Of a stretch of DNA of 64,000 bases, positions 42,131 to 50,894 are shown piece by piece; position 1 is the stretch's first letter; the number at the start of each line of letters is the position of its first letter. The position numbers were made by a program, and so were the translations under genes. Origin of the DNA: Nitrososphaerota archaeon (lineage in GTDB: Archaea; Thermoproteota; Nitrososphaeria; Nitrososphaerales; Gagatemarchaeaceae); assembly GCA_029785825.1 (NCBI GenBank), contig JAFLYY010000001.1, positions 1,519,374 to 1,583,373 of the forward strand. The letters are read 5' to 3'. The notes below the pieces were generated by a model. That model saw nothing but the letters and a program-made list of their open reading frames with translations. It searched no databases and had not been told where the DNA came from.

Positions 42131-42420
42131 CAGCACTGTCGTGTCGGCTGATGCATATTCGTCGGACGTGACTTTAACATCACGTGAGTGCTGTTTAGCC
42201 TAGCAAGCGGTCTAGGTCAGACACGATGCTTGGCCGTTGTTCAGAAACAGACATACGTGCGTTCCAGCGGCAAGAACCGGAACAACGGAACGTGACAGAG
42301 GCTGGGCCCCCAAGCTCGCCCTGCGTGGAGAAATCATGCCGACGTCGAGAAGGTTCCGGGAACCCCGACCGTGGAAATCCGGTAGCCTGGCGCAAGGGTG
42401 AATTCCCAGAGAGCCAATGC
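42131..42420 (+). ncRNA. Orphan structured RNA region
   Basis: No protein frame is convincing here, but several perfect stems are: CAGCACT/AGTGCTG (42131-42137, 42187-42193) enclosing ACGTGA/TCACGT (42166-42185), then CCGTTGTTC/GAACAACGG (42234-42242, 42280-42288), then GTCG...GGTTC-cgg-GAACC...CGAC near 42334-42363. A TTTAACA element at about 42173 may start transcription. The SRP RNA helix 8 motif and C/D box pattern are not seen. The strand and ends are uncertain. Confidence 0.45.
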
Positions 42421-42450
42421 TTTTGAACTTCCCCGCCGTTACGCCTCCTG

Positions 42451-42642
42451 ATGAAACCACAGAGCGACGAGATGCGGTGCCCGAAGTGTGGGAGGCCCGA
42501 CCTACGCGATACTGGCCAGAAGATTGTGTGCATGGTATGTGGATATGCACTTTCGCCGGGAGAGAGCGACAAGTACAGACTCTACAAGCTTCTGAAGGAA
42601 GAGGAGAAGGGAAGTCGTGGCAAAGGCTCCGGCAGAGCCTGA
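42451..42642 (+). CDS. Small zinc-ribbon protein
   Basis: 63 residues with CPKCG (about residue 10) and CMVCG (about 27), a TFIIB-like ribbon, followed by a basic helix rich in Lys/Glu/Arg. Its end overlaps the start of the next gene by 26 bases, so both are in one transcript. Function unknown; the fold suggests nucleic-acid or RNA-polymerase binding. Confidence 0.6.
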   Translation: MKPQSDEMRCPKCGRPDLRDTGQKIVCMVCGYALSPGESDKYRLYKLLKEEEKGSRGKGSGRA

Positions 42643-42898
42643 AGCGTCGACCAACCGTTTAACTCTAGGCGCAGAGTCGAGGAAAAGCATGGCGGTCAAG
42701 GCGAGCCCGATTTCGAAGACAGCGGCGGTCCTCATTATACTGATGGGTGCCTTCGTCCTGTTCACAGGGCTGGTGGCCGGGGACCTTGCCAGTGACGTCG
42801 CTGGAACTGCGTTCATCGTCCTTGGGGTCGCCCTCTATGGCCTCCTGTCCAGGTTCACGAGGAAGTTGAAAGGGGAAGTCGTCGACGCCGGCCGTTGA
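42617..42898 (+). CDS. Small two-helix membrane protein
   Basis: A 93-residue protein with an N-terminal soluble segment and two membrane helices (TAAVLIILMGAFVLFTGLVAG and VAGTAFIVLGVALYGLL), ending in a basic tail. GTG 42617 has GGAGAAGGGAAG before it. It is translated after the zinc-ribbon gene in an overlapping frame. Not recognised. Confidence 0.55.
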   Translation: MAKAPAEPEASTNRLTLGAESRKSMAVKASPISKTAAVLIILMGAFVLFTGLVAGDLASDVAGTAFIVLGVALYGLLSRFTRKLKGEVVDAGR

Positions 42899-43054
42899 CT
42901 ATCGAAAGCTGCGCGGGTGATAGTCTCCGCTCCAGGTCCTCCGTCCAAATCTTGGCGCCGAGGAGCCTAGATTTCCTTGCACACCACGGCCCGTCGTTTA
43001 TCACCGAGGCCCTGCCATGGCTGGAGGGAAGGCTCAGGTTGGCAGAGGAAAGAA

Positions 43055-44239
43055 TTGACTCTTAGCCAGGAGGTAAGACCGCCGTCGGCGAACTATCGCC
43101 CCCGTAGCCGCTGGGACGTGATCGTAGTCGGATGTGGCATAATGGGTGCAGCGGCGAGCTACAACATCGCGACGAAGGGTTTCAGAGTTCTCAACATCGA
43201 AAGATTTGGGGTGAACCATGAGCACGGTTCGTCGCACGGGAGGACACGGATTTTCAGGACGGCCTACTATGAAGACCCACGATACGTACCGCTCCTCCGG
43301 CGAGCCTTCGAGGCGTGGAAGGGGTTAGAGTTGAAGTCAGGTAAGACGCTGCTGAAAATGACAGGGGGCCTTATGATAGGGAGGCCAGGCGGGGAGTTGG
43401 TGGCTGGGACGCTGAAGGCAGCCCGGACCCATGGGATACCCTACGAACTCATGACGGCGTCGGAGGCGGAGGGGCGCTTCGGGGCGTTCAGGCTAGATGA
43501 AGGATTTGTGGCCGTGCACGAGCAGAGGGCGGGGGTCCTGCTTGCTGAGGAGTGTGTCCGTGCATTCGTGGGGCTGGGGAGCGAGGCGGGGTGCGAATAC
43601 AGGTTCTCTGAGGAGGTCAGGGGGTGGAGGGCACGAACGCATGGTGTGGAGGTCGAGACCCAGTTCGGGACCCAGTCGGCCGACAGGCTCGTCTTCTGCG
43701 CCGGGGCTTGGAGCGGCCCCTTGCTCAAGGGGGTAGTCCCCCTTGGGGTGGAGAGGCAGGTCCCTCTCTGGTTCTCATCAGGAGGAGAGGAGAAGTTCAC
43801 TTCGCAGAAGATGCCTGTCTTCATAGCGGAGGAGAGCGATGGCGTCGTCTACTATGGAGTCCCGGACTTGGGGCACGGAGTCAAGGTGGCCAGGCATCAT
43901 GGCGGCAAGGTGGGGGAACCAGACAAAGTGAGGAGAGAAGTGACTGAGGAAGACATAACCCCCGTAAGGTCCTTCGCGTCACGCAGGCTGAAGGGGCTGG
44001 ATGGTCCCCCAATATCATCTACGACTTGCCTCTACACCAACACGCCGGACTTCAACTTCGCTGTAGGTCCCTATCCAGACGACGGCAGGGTCTTGGTCGT
44101 GAGTGGAGGCTCGGGGCACGGGTTCAAGTTCGCCAGCGTCATAGGCGAAGTGGTGTCGAGCCTGGTCTCGGAGGAGAAGCTTGACTACGACATCTCGTTC
44201 CTCAGCCTGGCCAGGTTCGGCCAGAAGGGCTCAGACTGA
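43055..44239 (+). CDS. FAD-dependent amine oxidase (MTOX/sarcosine oxidase-like)
   Basis: A flavoprotein of about 394 residues in the monomeric sarcosine oxidase/N-methyltryptophan oxidase group. The FAD loop is VIVVGCGIMGAAASYNIA near the start; EHGSSHGRTRIFRTAYYEDP is the family block with the Arg/His that contact FAD; VFCAGAWSGPLL and SGGSGHGFKFASVIGE near the end complete the site. The family usually has a Cys that binds FAD covalently; TTCLYTNTPDFNF fits that position. TTG 43055 (after AGAGGAAAG) is chosen over the earlier frame opening at 42977. Confidence 0.85.
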   Translation: MTLSQEVRPPSANYRPRSRWDVIVVGCGIMGAAASYNIATKGFRVLNIERFGVNHEHGSSHGRTRIFRTAYYEDPRYVPLLRRAFEAWKGLELKSGKTLLKMTGGLMIGRPGGELVAGTLKAARTHGIPYELMTASEAEGRFGAFRLDEGFVAVHEQRAGVLLAEECVRAFVGLGSEAGCEYRFSEEVRGWRARTHGVEVETQFGTQSADRLVFCAGAWSGPLLKGVVPLGVERQVPLWFSSGGEEKFTSQKMPVFIAEESDGVVYYGVPDLGHGVKVARHHGGKVGEPDKVRREVTEEDITPVRSFASRRLKGLDGPPISSTTCLYTNTPDFNFAVGPYPDDGRVLVVSGGSGHGFKFASVIGEVVSSLVSEEKLDYDISFLSLARFGQKGSD

Positions 44240-44356
44240 ACTGGAAGCGGCACCTTCCTTAAAATGGCCGACCTAGTCCTTCGTGTTGAATCCTGACGAC
44301 CGCCCCGAGAGGCGGATGAAAATCAGGCGTTGCGCGTGGACTGGGTCACCGGGGCC

Positions 44357-45652
44357 TCACGCTAGGGGCGAGGCCGCCTGTGACGACTGGCCTGCACCCG
44401 GAGACTCGGTCTTGACGCGACCGTCGAGGGCCCAGAGGTTTTTCATAAGGGCGAAGACAGCTGCGGAGATGACCATGAGGACCCCGACCACCTCGTACAT
44501 CCTTGCGACCCCAAAGGTCGCGATGAGGATCCCACCGGTCGCGATAGAAGGCGGCCCGCCTATGAAGCTCAACAGGCCGTCCACTGCGAAGTAACGCCCA
44601 CGCATGGCGGTCGGCACCAGGCCCTGGGCCGATGACAACCAGACGTTCCCGCTGAAGCTGATGGCGAAGCCGACGGCTACGATGGCCGCCATAGCGACCG
44701 GGGTGGCGGGGAAGGCACCCATCAAGAGTGTAAGCATGCCGACACCTCCTCCATAGCAGAGGACCCATACCTTGCCCGCGTGCCTGATAGCCCCGGTCTT
44801 CCCCACGAGCAGAGATCCGGTCGCGTTCCCAACCACAAAGGCGGCGAGCACGACGCCAAAGAGGATGGCGCCCCCTCCCAGGGCAAAGACGACATAAAGC
44901 ACCAGGAAGGCATTGGCCATGCCGAACAGGAAGTTGAAGACCAGCGCTGAGACAGAGAGTTGCAGCAGGCCCCGCTGGGTGACGAGCCAGCTGAACCCCT
45001 CTTTGATTTCCGTTCCCATCTTTCGCTCCCTGTCGACCGTGCGCTTCTGCTTGGCTGCGTAGCGGAGTATGAGTAGGGAGAAGACAAGGGCTGCTGAATA
45101 TCCCACGAATCCGTATCCGAAAGCCAGAGCAGCCCCTGCCACGGCCATCATGGCCCCGCCCAACGCGTTGGAAGCAGATCCTACGAGGTTGAAGCCCGCC
45201 ATCGTCACCCCGTTGGCGTCGGCGATCGCATCCGCGCTCACCAGGTCCGGGAGGACCGAGTAGGACGTCGACCTGTTCAGTTCCCCGGCCGAGTTCCAGA
45301 CTACGGCCACAGCCACGACTGCTAAGAGCTGGAACCCATAGAGAGCTGTGACCACTGCGAGCAGGCCGAAGCTCGCCGCCCTGACGGAGTTCGCTAACAC
45401 TAGGAGTTTCCTACGGTCATGGCGGTCCACCAGGACACCTGCCGGCAGGGTGGTGACCACGGCAGCTAGGGTCTCCGCCACTCCGACAATCGTGACATAG
45501 AACGCTGACTGGCTCAGGCTGTTGGCTGATTTGGCCACCAGTAGGAGGATGGCCACGTTGACCACCGCGCTGGCGGTCCGTCCAGAGAGGTTCATCCCAA
45601 AGTAGCTGAGGAAGCTCCGAGTTTTGAGGAATCCCCGCGACGCGGTACCCAT
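44357..45652 (-). CDS. Major facilitator superfamily transporter
   Basis: A 431-residue membrane protein with about 12 helices. The loop between helices 2 and 3 (PAGVLVDRHDRRKLLVL) is the classic MFS motif A. A central cytoplasmic loop (KRTVDRERKMGTEIKEG) separates the two halves. The pattern is closest to drug or macrolide-type exporters (MefA-like), but the cargo is unknown. It is convergent with the flavoprotein gene and divergent from nothing nearby; dinB lies 65 bases upstream on the same strand. Confidence 0.85.
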   Translation of the reverse strand: MGTASRGFLKTRSFLSYFGMNLSGRTASAVVNVAILLLVAKSANSLSQSAFYVTIVGVAETLAAVVTTLPAGVLVDRHDRRKLLVLANSVRAASFGLLAVVTALYGFQLLAVVAVAVVWNSAGELNRSTSYSVLPDLVSADAIADANGVTMAGFNLVGSASNALGGAMMAVAGAALAFGYGFVGYSAALVFSLLILRYAAKQKRTVDRERKMGTEIKEGFSWLVTQRGLLQLSVSALVFNFLFGMANAFLVLYVVFALGGGAILFGVVLAAFVVGNATGSLLVGKTGAIRHAGKVWVLCYGGGVGMLTLLMGAFPATPVAMAAIVAVGFAISFSGNVWLSSAQGLVPTAMRGRYFAVDGLLSFIGGPPSIATGGILIATFGVARMYEVVGVLMVISAAVFALMKNLWALDGRVKTESPGAGQSSQAASPLA

Positions 45653-45716
45653 TATTCCCGTTTATCCCGTTAGGGGGGCGGATAACTCTTCGAGTGCCGG
45701 GCGAGCATGGGGCGGA

Positions 45717-46811
45717 CTAGGGTCCCGCCCAGTCGTCCAGCTTCGAGGGCCCGGAGACGGAGCGCTGGATGTCAGCCACGCGGACGCCTATGAGCCTGAC
45801 TGGCTTCCCGTTCGTCTCGAACTCGTCGAGAAGCGCATCGACGGCCTCGATGAGGGGGGCGTCGCTGTCTGTGTGACTGACCAAAGTCTTCTCCCGAGTG
45901 TGGGTCTCGAAGCCCCTGCCGAACCTTATCTTGATTCCGGCGACCTTGTAGGAGTACCCCGCAGACCTGACCCGTCTCATGAGCTCGGCCACGCCGTCGG
46001 CGGCCTCCCGCCTGACCTCCCGGAACTCCCTGACGTCGTCTTTGAACGTCCTCTCGACACTGAGGGACTTCGGTATCTCTTGCTGTCTCACATCCACTCT
46101 CTCCAGTCCGTGAATCACTCCCCAGAGCCAGACACCGTTCTTGCCGAACCAAGAAGTGAGCTGCTTCCCCTCAAGTTGCTGCAGCTGGGCTATCGTGGAG
46201 ACCCCCTTCTCGGAGAGGAATTCCCTTGTCTTCGTGCCGATTCCAGGGACCACAGACACTTGGAGGGGCGCAAGGAAGCGAGCAACGCCGTCGAAAGGTA
46301 CTACCGTCAGGCCATCGGGCTTGTTTCTGTCGGACGCGATTTTGGCTGACGATTTGTTGGGAGCGACCCCGATGGAACAGGACAGCCCGTGCCTCTCTTT
46401 CACCGCCTTCTTGACCTCCACGGCCACCCTCCTGCCCGACTCTTCGTCAGTCGCCCTGCTAGTGACGTCGAGGTAAGCCTCGTCAACGCTACCCTGTTCG
46501 AACTTGTCGGCGAACCCCTTGAGGGTGGACATGACCTCCTCCGACGTGCGCTCGTAGAGCTCCCAGTCTGGCGGTATGTATCTCGCCTGGGGGCAGAACC
46601 TGTATGCCTGTGAAATCGGCATTCCTGACCTGAGGCCGAACTTGCGCGCCTCGTATGAGCAGGCTACCACGACACCTCTCCCCTTCCCGCCTTCGGGGTC
46701 CGCTCCGACCACGACAGGGAGTCCTTTCAGCTCAGGGTGCTCCCTGACCTCGGCTGACACGTAGAAGGCGTCCAGGTCAACATGAAGGATAGTCCGGTGC
46801 GGGGGTTGCAA
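45717..46811 (-). CDS. dinB: DNA polymerase IV (Y-family)
   Basis: A translesion DNA polymerase. The 364 residues carry HVDLDAFYVSAE (first catalytic Asp, about residue 10), ACSYEARKFGLRSGMP, SVDEAYLDVT (second catalytic Asp-Glu pair, about 107), the helix-hairpin-helix VPGIGTKTREFL and the little-finger domain. The C-terminus ends in SKLDDWAGP without a clear PCNA peptide. It lies seven bases downstream of the DUF72 gene on the same strand. Confidence 0.95.
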   Translation of the reverse strand: MQPPHRTILHVDLDAFYVSAEVREHPELKGLPVVVGADPEGGKGRGVVVACSYEARKFGLRSGMPISQAYRFCPQARYIPPDWELYERTSEEVMSTLKGFADKFEQGSVDEAYLDVTSRATDEESGRRVAVEVKKAVKERHGLSCSIGVAPNKSSAKIASDRNKPDGLTVVPFDGVARFLAPLQVSVVPGIGTKTREFLSEKGVSTIAQLQQLEGKQLTSWFGKNGVWLWGVIHGLERVDVRQQEIPKSLSVERTFKDDVREFREVRREAADGVAELMRRVRSAGYSYKVAGIKIRFGRGFETHTREKTLVSHTDSDAPLIEAVDALLDEFETNGKPVRLIGVRVADIQRSVSGPSKLDDWAGP

Positions 46812-46818
46812 CTGTCAG

Positions 46819-47622
46819 CTACGTCCCGAAGAGTGTCTGCTGCTCGGCTCCCTGGCCCTTCCAGTCGAGCTCCATCAGGCCTAGAAGCCTGCGGAACTCG
46901 TTCGCTGACTCCGGGCTGAAGCCGGCGAAATGATTGTTGAAGAAGACGTACCCCGACTCGAACTTCTTGGAGTTCTCTTTGACGGCGGCGGCCCAGCGCT
47001 TCAGGTCGCCAGACCTGTCCTTCTGAATCCCGTTGAACTCGGTGATCTCCCTGTCCCCCACCATCCTCAGGTAGACGAAGTCTGCCGTGACTTCCGGGGG
47101 GGACTCCACAAACTGGTTCAGGGTCCACACCATCGCGATGTTGCTCGTCCTGAGAAGGGAATAGACTTCTGGGTTGAACCAAGACTTGTGTCGGAACTCA
47201 ATAGCGTGCCTGAACTCGGGGCTGAGCTGGGAAACGAACCCCTTGAGGGCCCCCTCGTGGGTGCTGAGCTTGATGGAAGGTGGGAGCTGGATCACTATGG
47301 GTCCCAGCTTGTCCTTCAGCTTGCTGAGAACGCCATAGAAGTAGACAAGGGTCGACTCAGAGTCTTTGAGTTTCCTCTCGTGGGTTATCTTTTTCGGGAG
47401 CTTCGGGGAAAAGAGGAACCCCGAAGGCGTGCCGCTCCTCCATTGGTTGACCATAAGGTGGTTAGGTATCCTGTAGAAACTGGAGTCGATTTCGACGCAG
47501 TTGAACACCTTGGAGTAGTAGGAGAGGTAGTCCTTCGGAGGCACCCCCTTGGGGTAGAAAATCCCCTGCCAGTCCTTGTAAGACCAGCCGCTACAGCCTA
47601 TCCTGAGGTTCTCGAGGTCCAA
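46819..47622 (-). CDS. DUF72-family protein
   Basis: A 267-residue DUF72 (YecE-like) TIM-barrel protein. The start GCSGWSYKDWQGIFYP, FNCVEIDSSFYRIP, GFLFSPKLPKKITHE and YVFFNNHFAGFSP are the conserved blocks of this widespread family of unknown activity. It precedes dinB by seven bases, so the pair is probably co-transcribed; such pairing could mean a role in DNA damage, but this is only inference. Confidence 0.9.
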   Translation of the reverse strand: MDLENLRIGCSGWSYKDWQGIFYPKGVPPKDYLSYYSKVFNCVEIDSSFYRIPNHLMVNQWRSGTPSGFLFSPKLPKKITHERKLKDSESTLVYFYGVLSKLKDKLGPIVIQLPPSIKLSTHEGALKGFVSQLSPEFRHAIEFRHKSWFNPEVYSLLRTSNIAMVWTLNQFVESPPEVTADFVYLRMVGDREITEFNGIQKDRSGDLKRWAAAVKENSKKFESGYVFFNNHFAGFSPESANEFRRLLGLMELDWKGQGAEQQTLFGT

Positions 47623-47700
47623 CCAGGGGAAGCCCTTCCCAGTAGCGCAGAGCGTTCGCCATATTTATTTAGATGGAACCAAGGTCGCGCTCGTACTCCC

Positions 47701-48249
47701 TTGTCTCAGGGGAACCCCGACATCAGGCAGCAGGTTGACGCCAACAGAGGAATAGCGAAGAAGCTGGAGTTGCTCATCCCAGGCCTCAGAGGATACAGGA
47801 GCAAGGAAGACCTTAGGGCGTCCGACGCGCTCCTTCGGAATCAGGTAGCGGACAGACTGGACAAGGTAAAGGATAACCTGCAACAGCTCAGGAAGCAGGT
47901 CGCCGCGGCAGGTGACTTCAACAACCTCACGACGGTCGGGTCGCTGATATCTCAGGTGCAGGGGCTCAGCGGAGAGGTGAGGCACTCAGGGCAAGGGTAC
48001 TCCGGGTGGGTGGCCCCAATTCAGATCAATGATGACAAGCTGAACAGGCTATACGACTACGACTACGCCTTCGTGAGCCTGGTCTTCCAGTTCGATGACG
48101 CCACGTCCCCTGGGAAGCTCAGCTACGACAGCTCAGCCCCGAACACGGTCCAGACGGTGATGGGCGGGTTCGCGAGGACCGTGGCTGACATCAAGCAGAA
48201 GTGGTCTCAGAGGATGGAGGCAATAGAGGGCATAGCCCTCGGACAGTGA
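47701..48249 (+). CDS. Coiled protein, first gene of the SPFH cassette
   Basis: A 182-residue soluble, mostly helical protein. The stretch LLIPGLRGYRSKEDLRASDALLRNQVADRLD followed by helices (split here by loops) is a pattern I associate with small proteins next to SPFH/zinc-ribbon genes. TTG 47701 is chosen because a CATATTTATTT element lies about 35 bases upstream and homologous sequence begins there; the frame stays open far upstream but is antisense to DUF72. It is followed after five bases by the SPFH gene. Confidence 0.6.
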   Translation: MSQGNPDIRQQVDANRGIAKKLELLIPGLRGYRSKEDLRASDALLRNQVADRLDKVKDNLQQLRKQVAAAGDFNNLTTVGSLISQVQGLSGEVRHSGQGYSGWVAPIQINDDKLNRLYDYDYAFVSLVFQFDDATSPGKLSYDSSAPNTVQTVMGGFARTVADIKQKWSQRMEAIEGIALGQ

Positions 48250-48254
48250 TTGTG

Positions 48255-49349
48255 ATGGTGTTCGGAAAGAAGAGCGACGCTGTCCCAGCGACCGGAGGGA
48301 GCGTGTTCGGCTCCACCACATTCGCCTGGGATGACAAGGACAAACAGCCTGCGCCCGGCGTCTACAACGTCCTCTGGAAGGCGCCACGCCAAATCAGGCT
48401 AAACGACAACGTAGTGGTGAGGGAGGACGAGATTGCTGTGTTCTACAGGGACGGGAAGGCGCTGACCTACTTCGACCAGCCCAACAGATACGCTCTGACG
48501 GACTTCAACGCTCCGGTGGTCGGGAAGTTGCTGAAGTTCTTCAGTGGTGTCACCCAATGGGCAGAAGTCTATTTCGTGCCGAAGAGGTATCTCGACGGGA
48601 AATACGGGAGCACCCAGCCCTACCAGTTCACAGACCCGACCTTTGGGATAATCAACCTCCGCGTGTTCGGTGAGTACAGGTGGAAGATATCCTCGCCCGA
48701 GCTCTTCATCAACCAGTTTGTCGGGACGTTCGGAGCGGACACCTCCGACGACGTCGAAGGGAGGGTGAAGGAGCAGGTCGTCATCCTGATCTACAACGCC
48801 CTCGGGAAGATGAAGCAACAGGGGCTGAAGGTGACCGACCTGGCCGCCAGCCTCACCAACATAGAACAGGAGGTCCTGGCCGCGGCACCCGACCACCTTG
48901 GACAGTATGGGATTGAGATCAACAAGATTTCGGGGCTGACAATAAGCCTCCCCGACGAGGTGCAGAAAGCCATCGACACGCGGTCCGAGATGCAGGTCCT
49001 GGGGGTGAACTATATGCAATATCAGACAGGGAAGGCGATAGACGACGCCGCGAAGAACCCCAGCGGAGGCGCAGGGGTCTTCGCAGGACTCGGGGCCGGC
49101 ATTGGTGCTGGTTCTGCCATTGGCGGGCAGATGGCCCAGGGGATGAACCAGAACGTACAGTCCCGGAGCTGCCCCAACTGCGGGTCCATCATCTCTGCTA
49201 CAGCGAAGTTCTGTCCCAACTGTGGAGTGACCATGCCCTCCCAGCAGGGTCCCCAGGCCCCGGCGGGGGCGAGCAAGTTCTGTCCCAACTGTGGGAGCCC
49301 TGTCGCAGCCGGGTCGAAGTTCTGCAACAGCTGTGGGACCAAGCTCTAG
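48255..49349 (+). CDS. SPFH-domain protein with C-terminal zinc ribbons
   Basis: A 364-residue protein of the COG4260 ('virion core'/YdjI-like) type. It has an SPFH core (about residues 20-240: ALTYFDQPNRYALTDF, FGEYRWKISSPELFINQFVG), a Gly/Ala-rich linker (AGLGAGIGAGSAIGGQMAQGM) and two zinc ribbons of the double CPNCG type, the second ending in CNSCGTKL. There is no membrane helix; related proteins sit on membranes under stress. ATG 48255 follows the upstream stop closely, and the next gene starts seven bases after its stop. Confidence 0.85.
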   Translation: MVFGKKSDAVPATGGSVFGSTTFAWDDKDKQPAPGVYNVLWKAPRQIRLNDNVVVREDEIAVFYRDGKALTYFDQPNRYALTDFNAPVVGKLLKFFSGVTQWAEVYFVPKRYLDGKYGSTQPYQFTDPTFGIINLRVFGEYRWKISSPELFINQFVGTFGADTSDDVEGRVKEQVVILIYNALGKMKQQGLKVTDLAASLTNIEQEVLAAAPDHLGQYGIEINKISGLTISLPDEVQKAIDTRSEMQVLGVNYMQYQTGKAIDDAAKNPSGGAGVFAGLGAGIGAGSAIGGQMAQGMNQNVQSRSCPNCGSIISATAKFCPNCGVTMPSQQGPQAPAGASKFCPNCGSPVAAGSKFCNSCGTKL

Positions 49350-49355
49350 GTGGTT

Positions 49356-50363
49356 ATGGTGTTCTGCCCAAAGTGCGGCGCGCAACTTCCCGATGACGCG
49401 GGATTCTGCTATAAGTGTGGAGCCAAGGTGGGGCTTGTGACCCAGCAGGCTCCCAAGCAGAGCCAGGACGTGATTGCCCCCATGGGTGCCAAGAGCCTAA
49501 AGTGCCCGAGCTGCGGAGCGCCAATCAGCCCCGCGTTCGGAGAGATGTTCATAACCTGTCAGTACTGCGGGAGCAGCGTTTCGCTCGGAGACGGGGGGTG
49601 GAAGAGCATCGACAAGCACACCATGCTCCCTGTCAAGATTTCTCAGGAGGACGATGTCCTGAAGGAGGTCCGCGGGTTGATGGACAAGGGGCTGCTCCAC
49701 AGGCATCTGCAGGAGTCTTCGACCCTGGAAGAGGCGAACCTTGCCATGGTCCCATACTGGCTCATGCCGGTCTCTGCTAGGACGTCCCTGGTCGCGGTCG
49801 ACATGGCTGCCGAGGCCGGTCAGATTGCCACCACGGCGGCGCTGGCTGGGATCCTGGGAGGGGCCATGAGCAACAACAGAGGATGGGGTGGGGGAGGAGG
49901 CGGATTGATGGGAGGAATGCTTCTAGGGACCATGATGGGGGGTGGAGGCTTCGGCGGCGGAGGCCAGGGGACTAAGCGCGCCTATGAGATGGACAACGAC
50001 TACAACTTTCCCATAGTGGGGATGAAAGCCCTGACCGATTACCAGCCCAAGGACTACCAGTTCAAGCTGGAGGACAGGGTGATTTTCGATCAGAGCAAGG
50101 TTAAGGGGATTAAGGTGCTCAACGGAGATGTGGGCGAAGAGGTTGCGAAGACCCAAGCCAAAACCCTCGTCGACCAGCTCCAGTCGGATAAAGCTCACGC
50201 CGCCCATCACATGATACAACAGCTCTCGACCCAGTCTGACGTGGGGGAAGCCGAGCTCCTTCACGCCCCCGTGTGGTTCGTCAGATACCAGCACAAGAAC
50301 GGGAAAATCGTGCTTGTGATTGACGCCAACTCCGGCGGCGTCATAAACAGCATAGGTCTTTAG
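49356..50363 (+). CDS. Zinc-ribbon/Gly-rich protein of the SPFH cassette
   Basis: A 335-residue protein with an N-terminal zinc ribbon (CPKCGAQLP, CYKCGAK), a second ribbon (CPSCGAPISP, CQYCGSS), a mixed middle, a hydrophobic/Gly-rich segment (about 155-205) and a C-terminal PepSY-like beta domain (VWFVRYQHKNGKIVLVID). The layout resembles YdjG of Bacillus, which anchors the SPFH protein YdjI. It is third in the operon. A short GTG alternative lies at 49350. Confidence 0.7.
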   Translation: MVFCPKCGAQLPDDAGFCYKCGAKVGLVTQQAPKQSQDVIAPMGAKSLKCPSCGAPISPAFGEMFITCQYCGSSVSLGDGGWKSIDKHTMLPVKISQEDDVLKEVRGLMDKGLLHRHLQESSTLEEANLAMVPYWLMPVSARTSLVAVDMAAEAGQIATTAALAGILGGAMSNNRGWGGGGGGLMGGMLLGTMMGGGGFGGGGQGTKRAYEMDNDYNFPIVGMKALTDYQPKDYQFKLEDRVIFDQSKVKGIKVLNGDVGEEVAKTQAKTLVDQLQSDKAHAAHHMIQQLSTQSDVGEAELLHAPVWFVRYQHKNGKIVLVIDANSGGVINSIGL

Positions 50364-50404
50364 AGCGCCGAACCCAGAAATAACGGGGCGTCAGCCGGTT
50401 CGCC

Positions 50405-50623
50405 ATGGCTGAACGAAGGCAGAAAGTGCCCATAAACATCCCAAGTGACGTCTGGCAGCCCCTCATGGAGATCAGGGCCCAGTTGGACTCCGAATGTCCG
50501 GGGAAGCCCACCCCCATCGAAGAGCTCCTGCGGGAAGTTGTGGGCCACTATGAGCGGTGCGACAGGGCCGCCGAAGAAGTCGAGGATTTCTGCAAGAGGG
50601 CCCAGACCTGGAAGAAACGCTGA
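50405..50623 (+). CDS. Small helical protein
   Basis: 72 residues; the stretch KVPINIPSDVWQPLMEIRAQL, with TPIEELLREVVGHYERC after it, resembles a ribbon-helix-helix-like or short DNA-binding protein. ATG 50405 is 40 bases after the zinc-ribbon gene. Not further recognised. Confidence 0.5.
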   Translation: MAERRQKVPINIPSDVWQPLMEIRAQLDSECPGKPTPIEELLREVVGHYERCDRAAEEVEDFCKRAQTWKKR

Positions 50624-50664
50624 GCCGCAGACGGCAACGATGCGAGTCTTCGCCCGGCCGGGAT

Positions 50665-50859
50665 CTACCTGTTGAGCGGCCTGAACTCGAAACCGCATTT
50701 GACGCACACCCTCATCCCGGGTGCGTCGGTGATTACCTGCCTCGTCATACACCTGGGACACTCGACTGACATGCTTGCGTGCTTGATTGAACCGGAATGC
50801 TCCGCTCGGACCTTGTTTATGGCGTCGCTGTAGGCGTCACGCCTGAATCCCCTAGCCAT
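50665..50859 (-). CDS. 64-residue zinc-ribbon protein
   Basis: Two Cys pairs, CPRCMTRQ (about residue 34) and CVKCGFEF (about 52), form one zinc ribbon; the N-terminal half is basic and helical. ATG 50859 is chosen; the longer open frame upstream overlaps the next gene. Co-directional with the two minus-strand genes upstream. Confidence 0.6.
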   Translation of the reverse strand: MARGFRRDAYSDAINKVRAEHSGSIKHASMSVECPRCMTRQVITDAPGMRVCVKCGFEFRPLNR

Positions 50860-50894
50860 GGAATATGTAGGACCTCCCCCCAGAAAAAGTTGTC

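Noticed and set aside
42131-42420. Reading this region as SRP (7S) RNA
   Set aside because: The conserved helix 8 sequence (GGAA loop with AGCA internal loop) is not present.
46930-47700. Long plus-strand open frame before the SPFH cassette
   Set aside because: It is antisense to the well-supported DUF72 gene; only its last part, after the TATA element at about 47660, matches a real protein.
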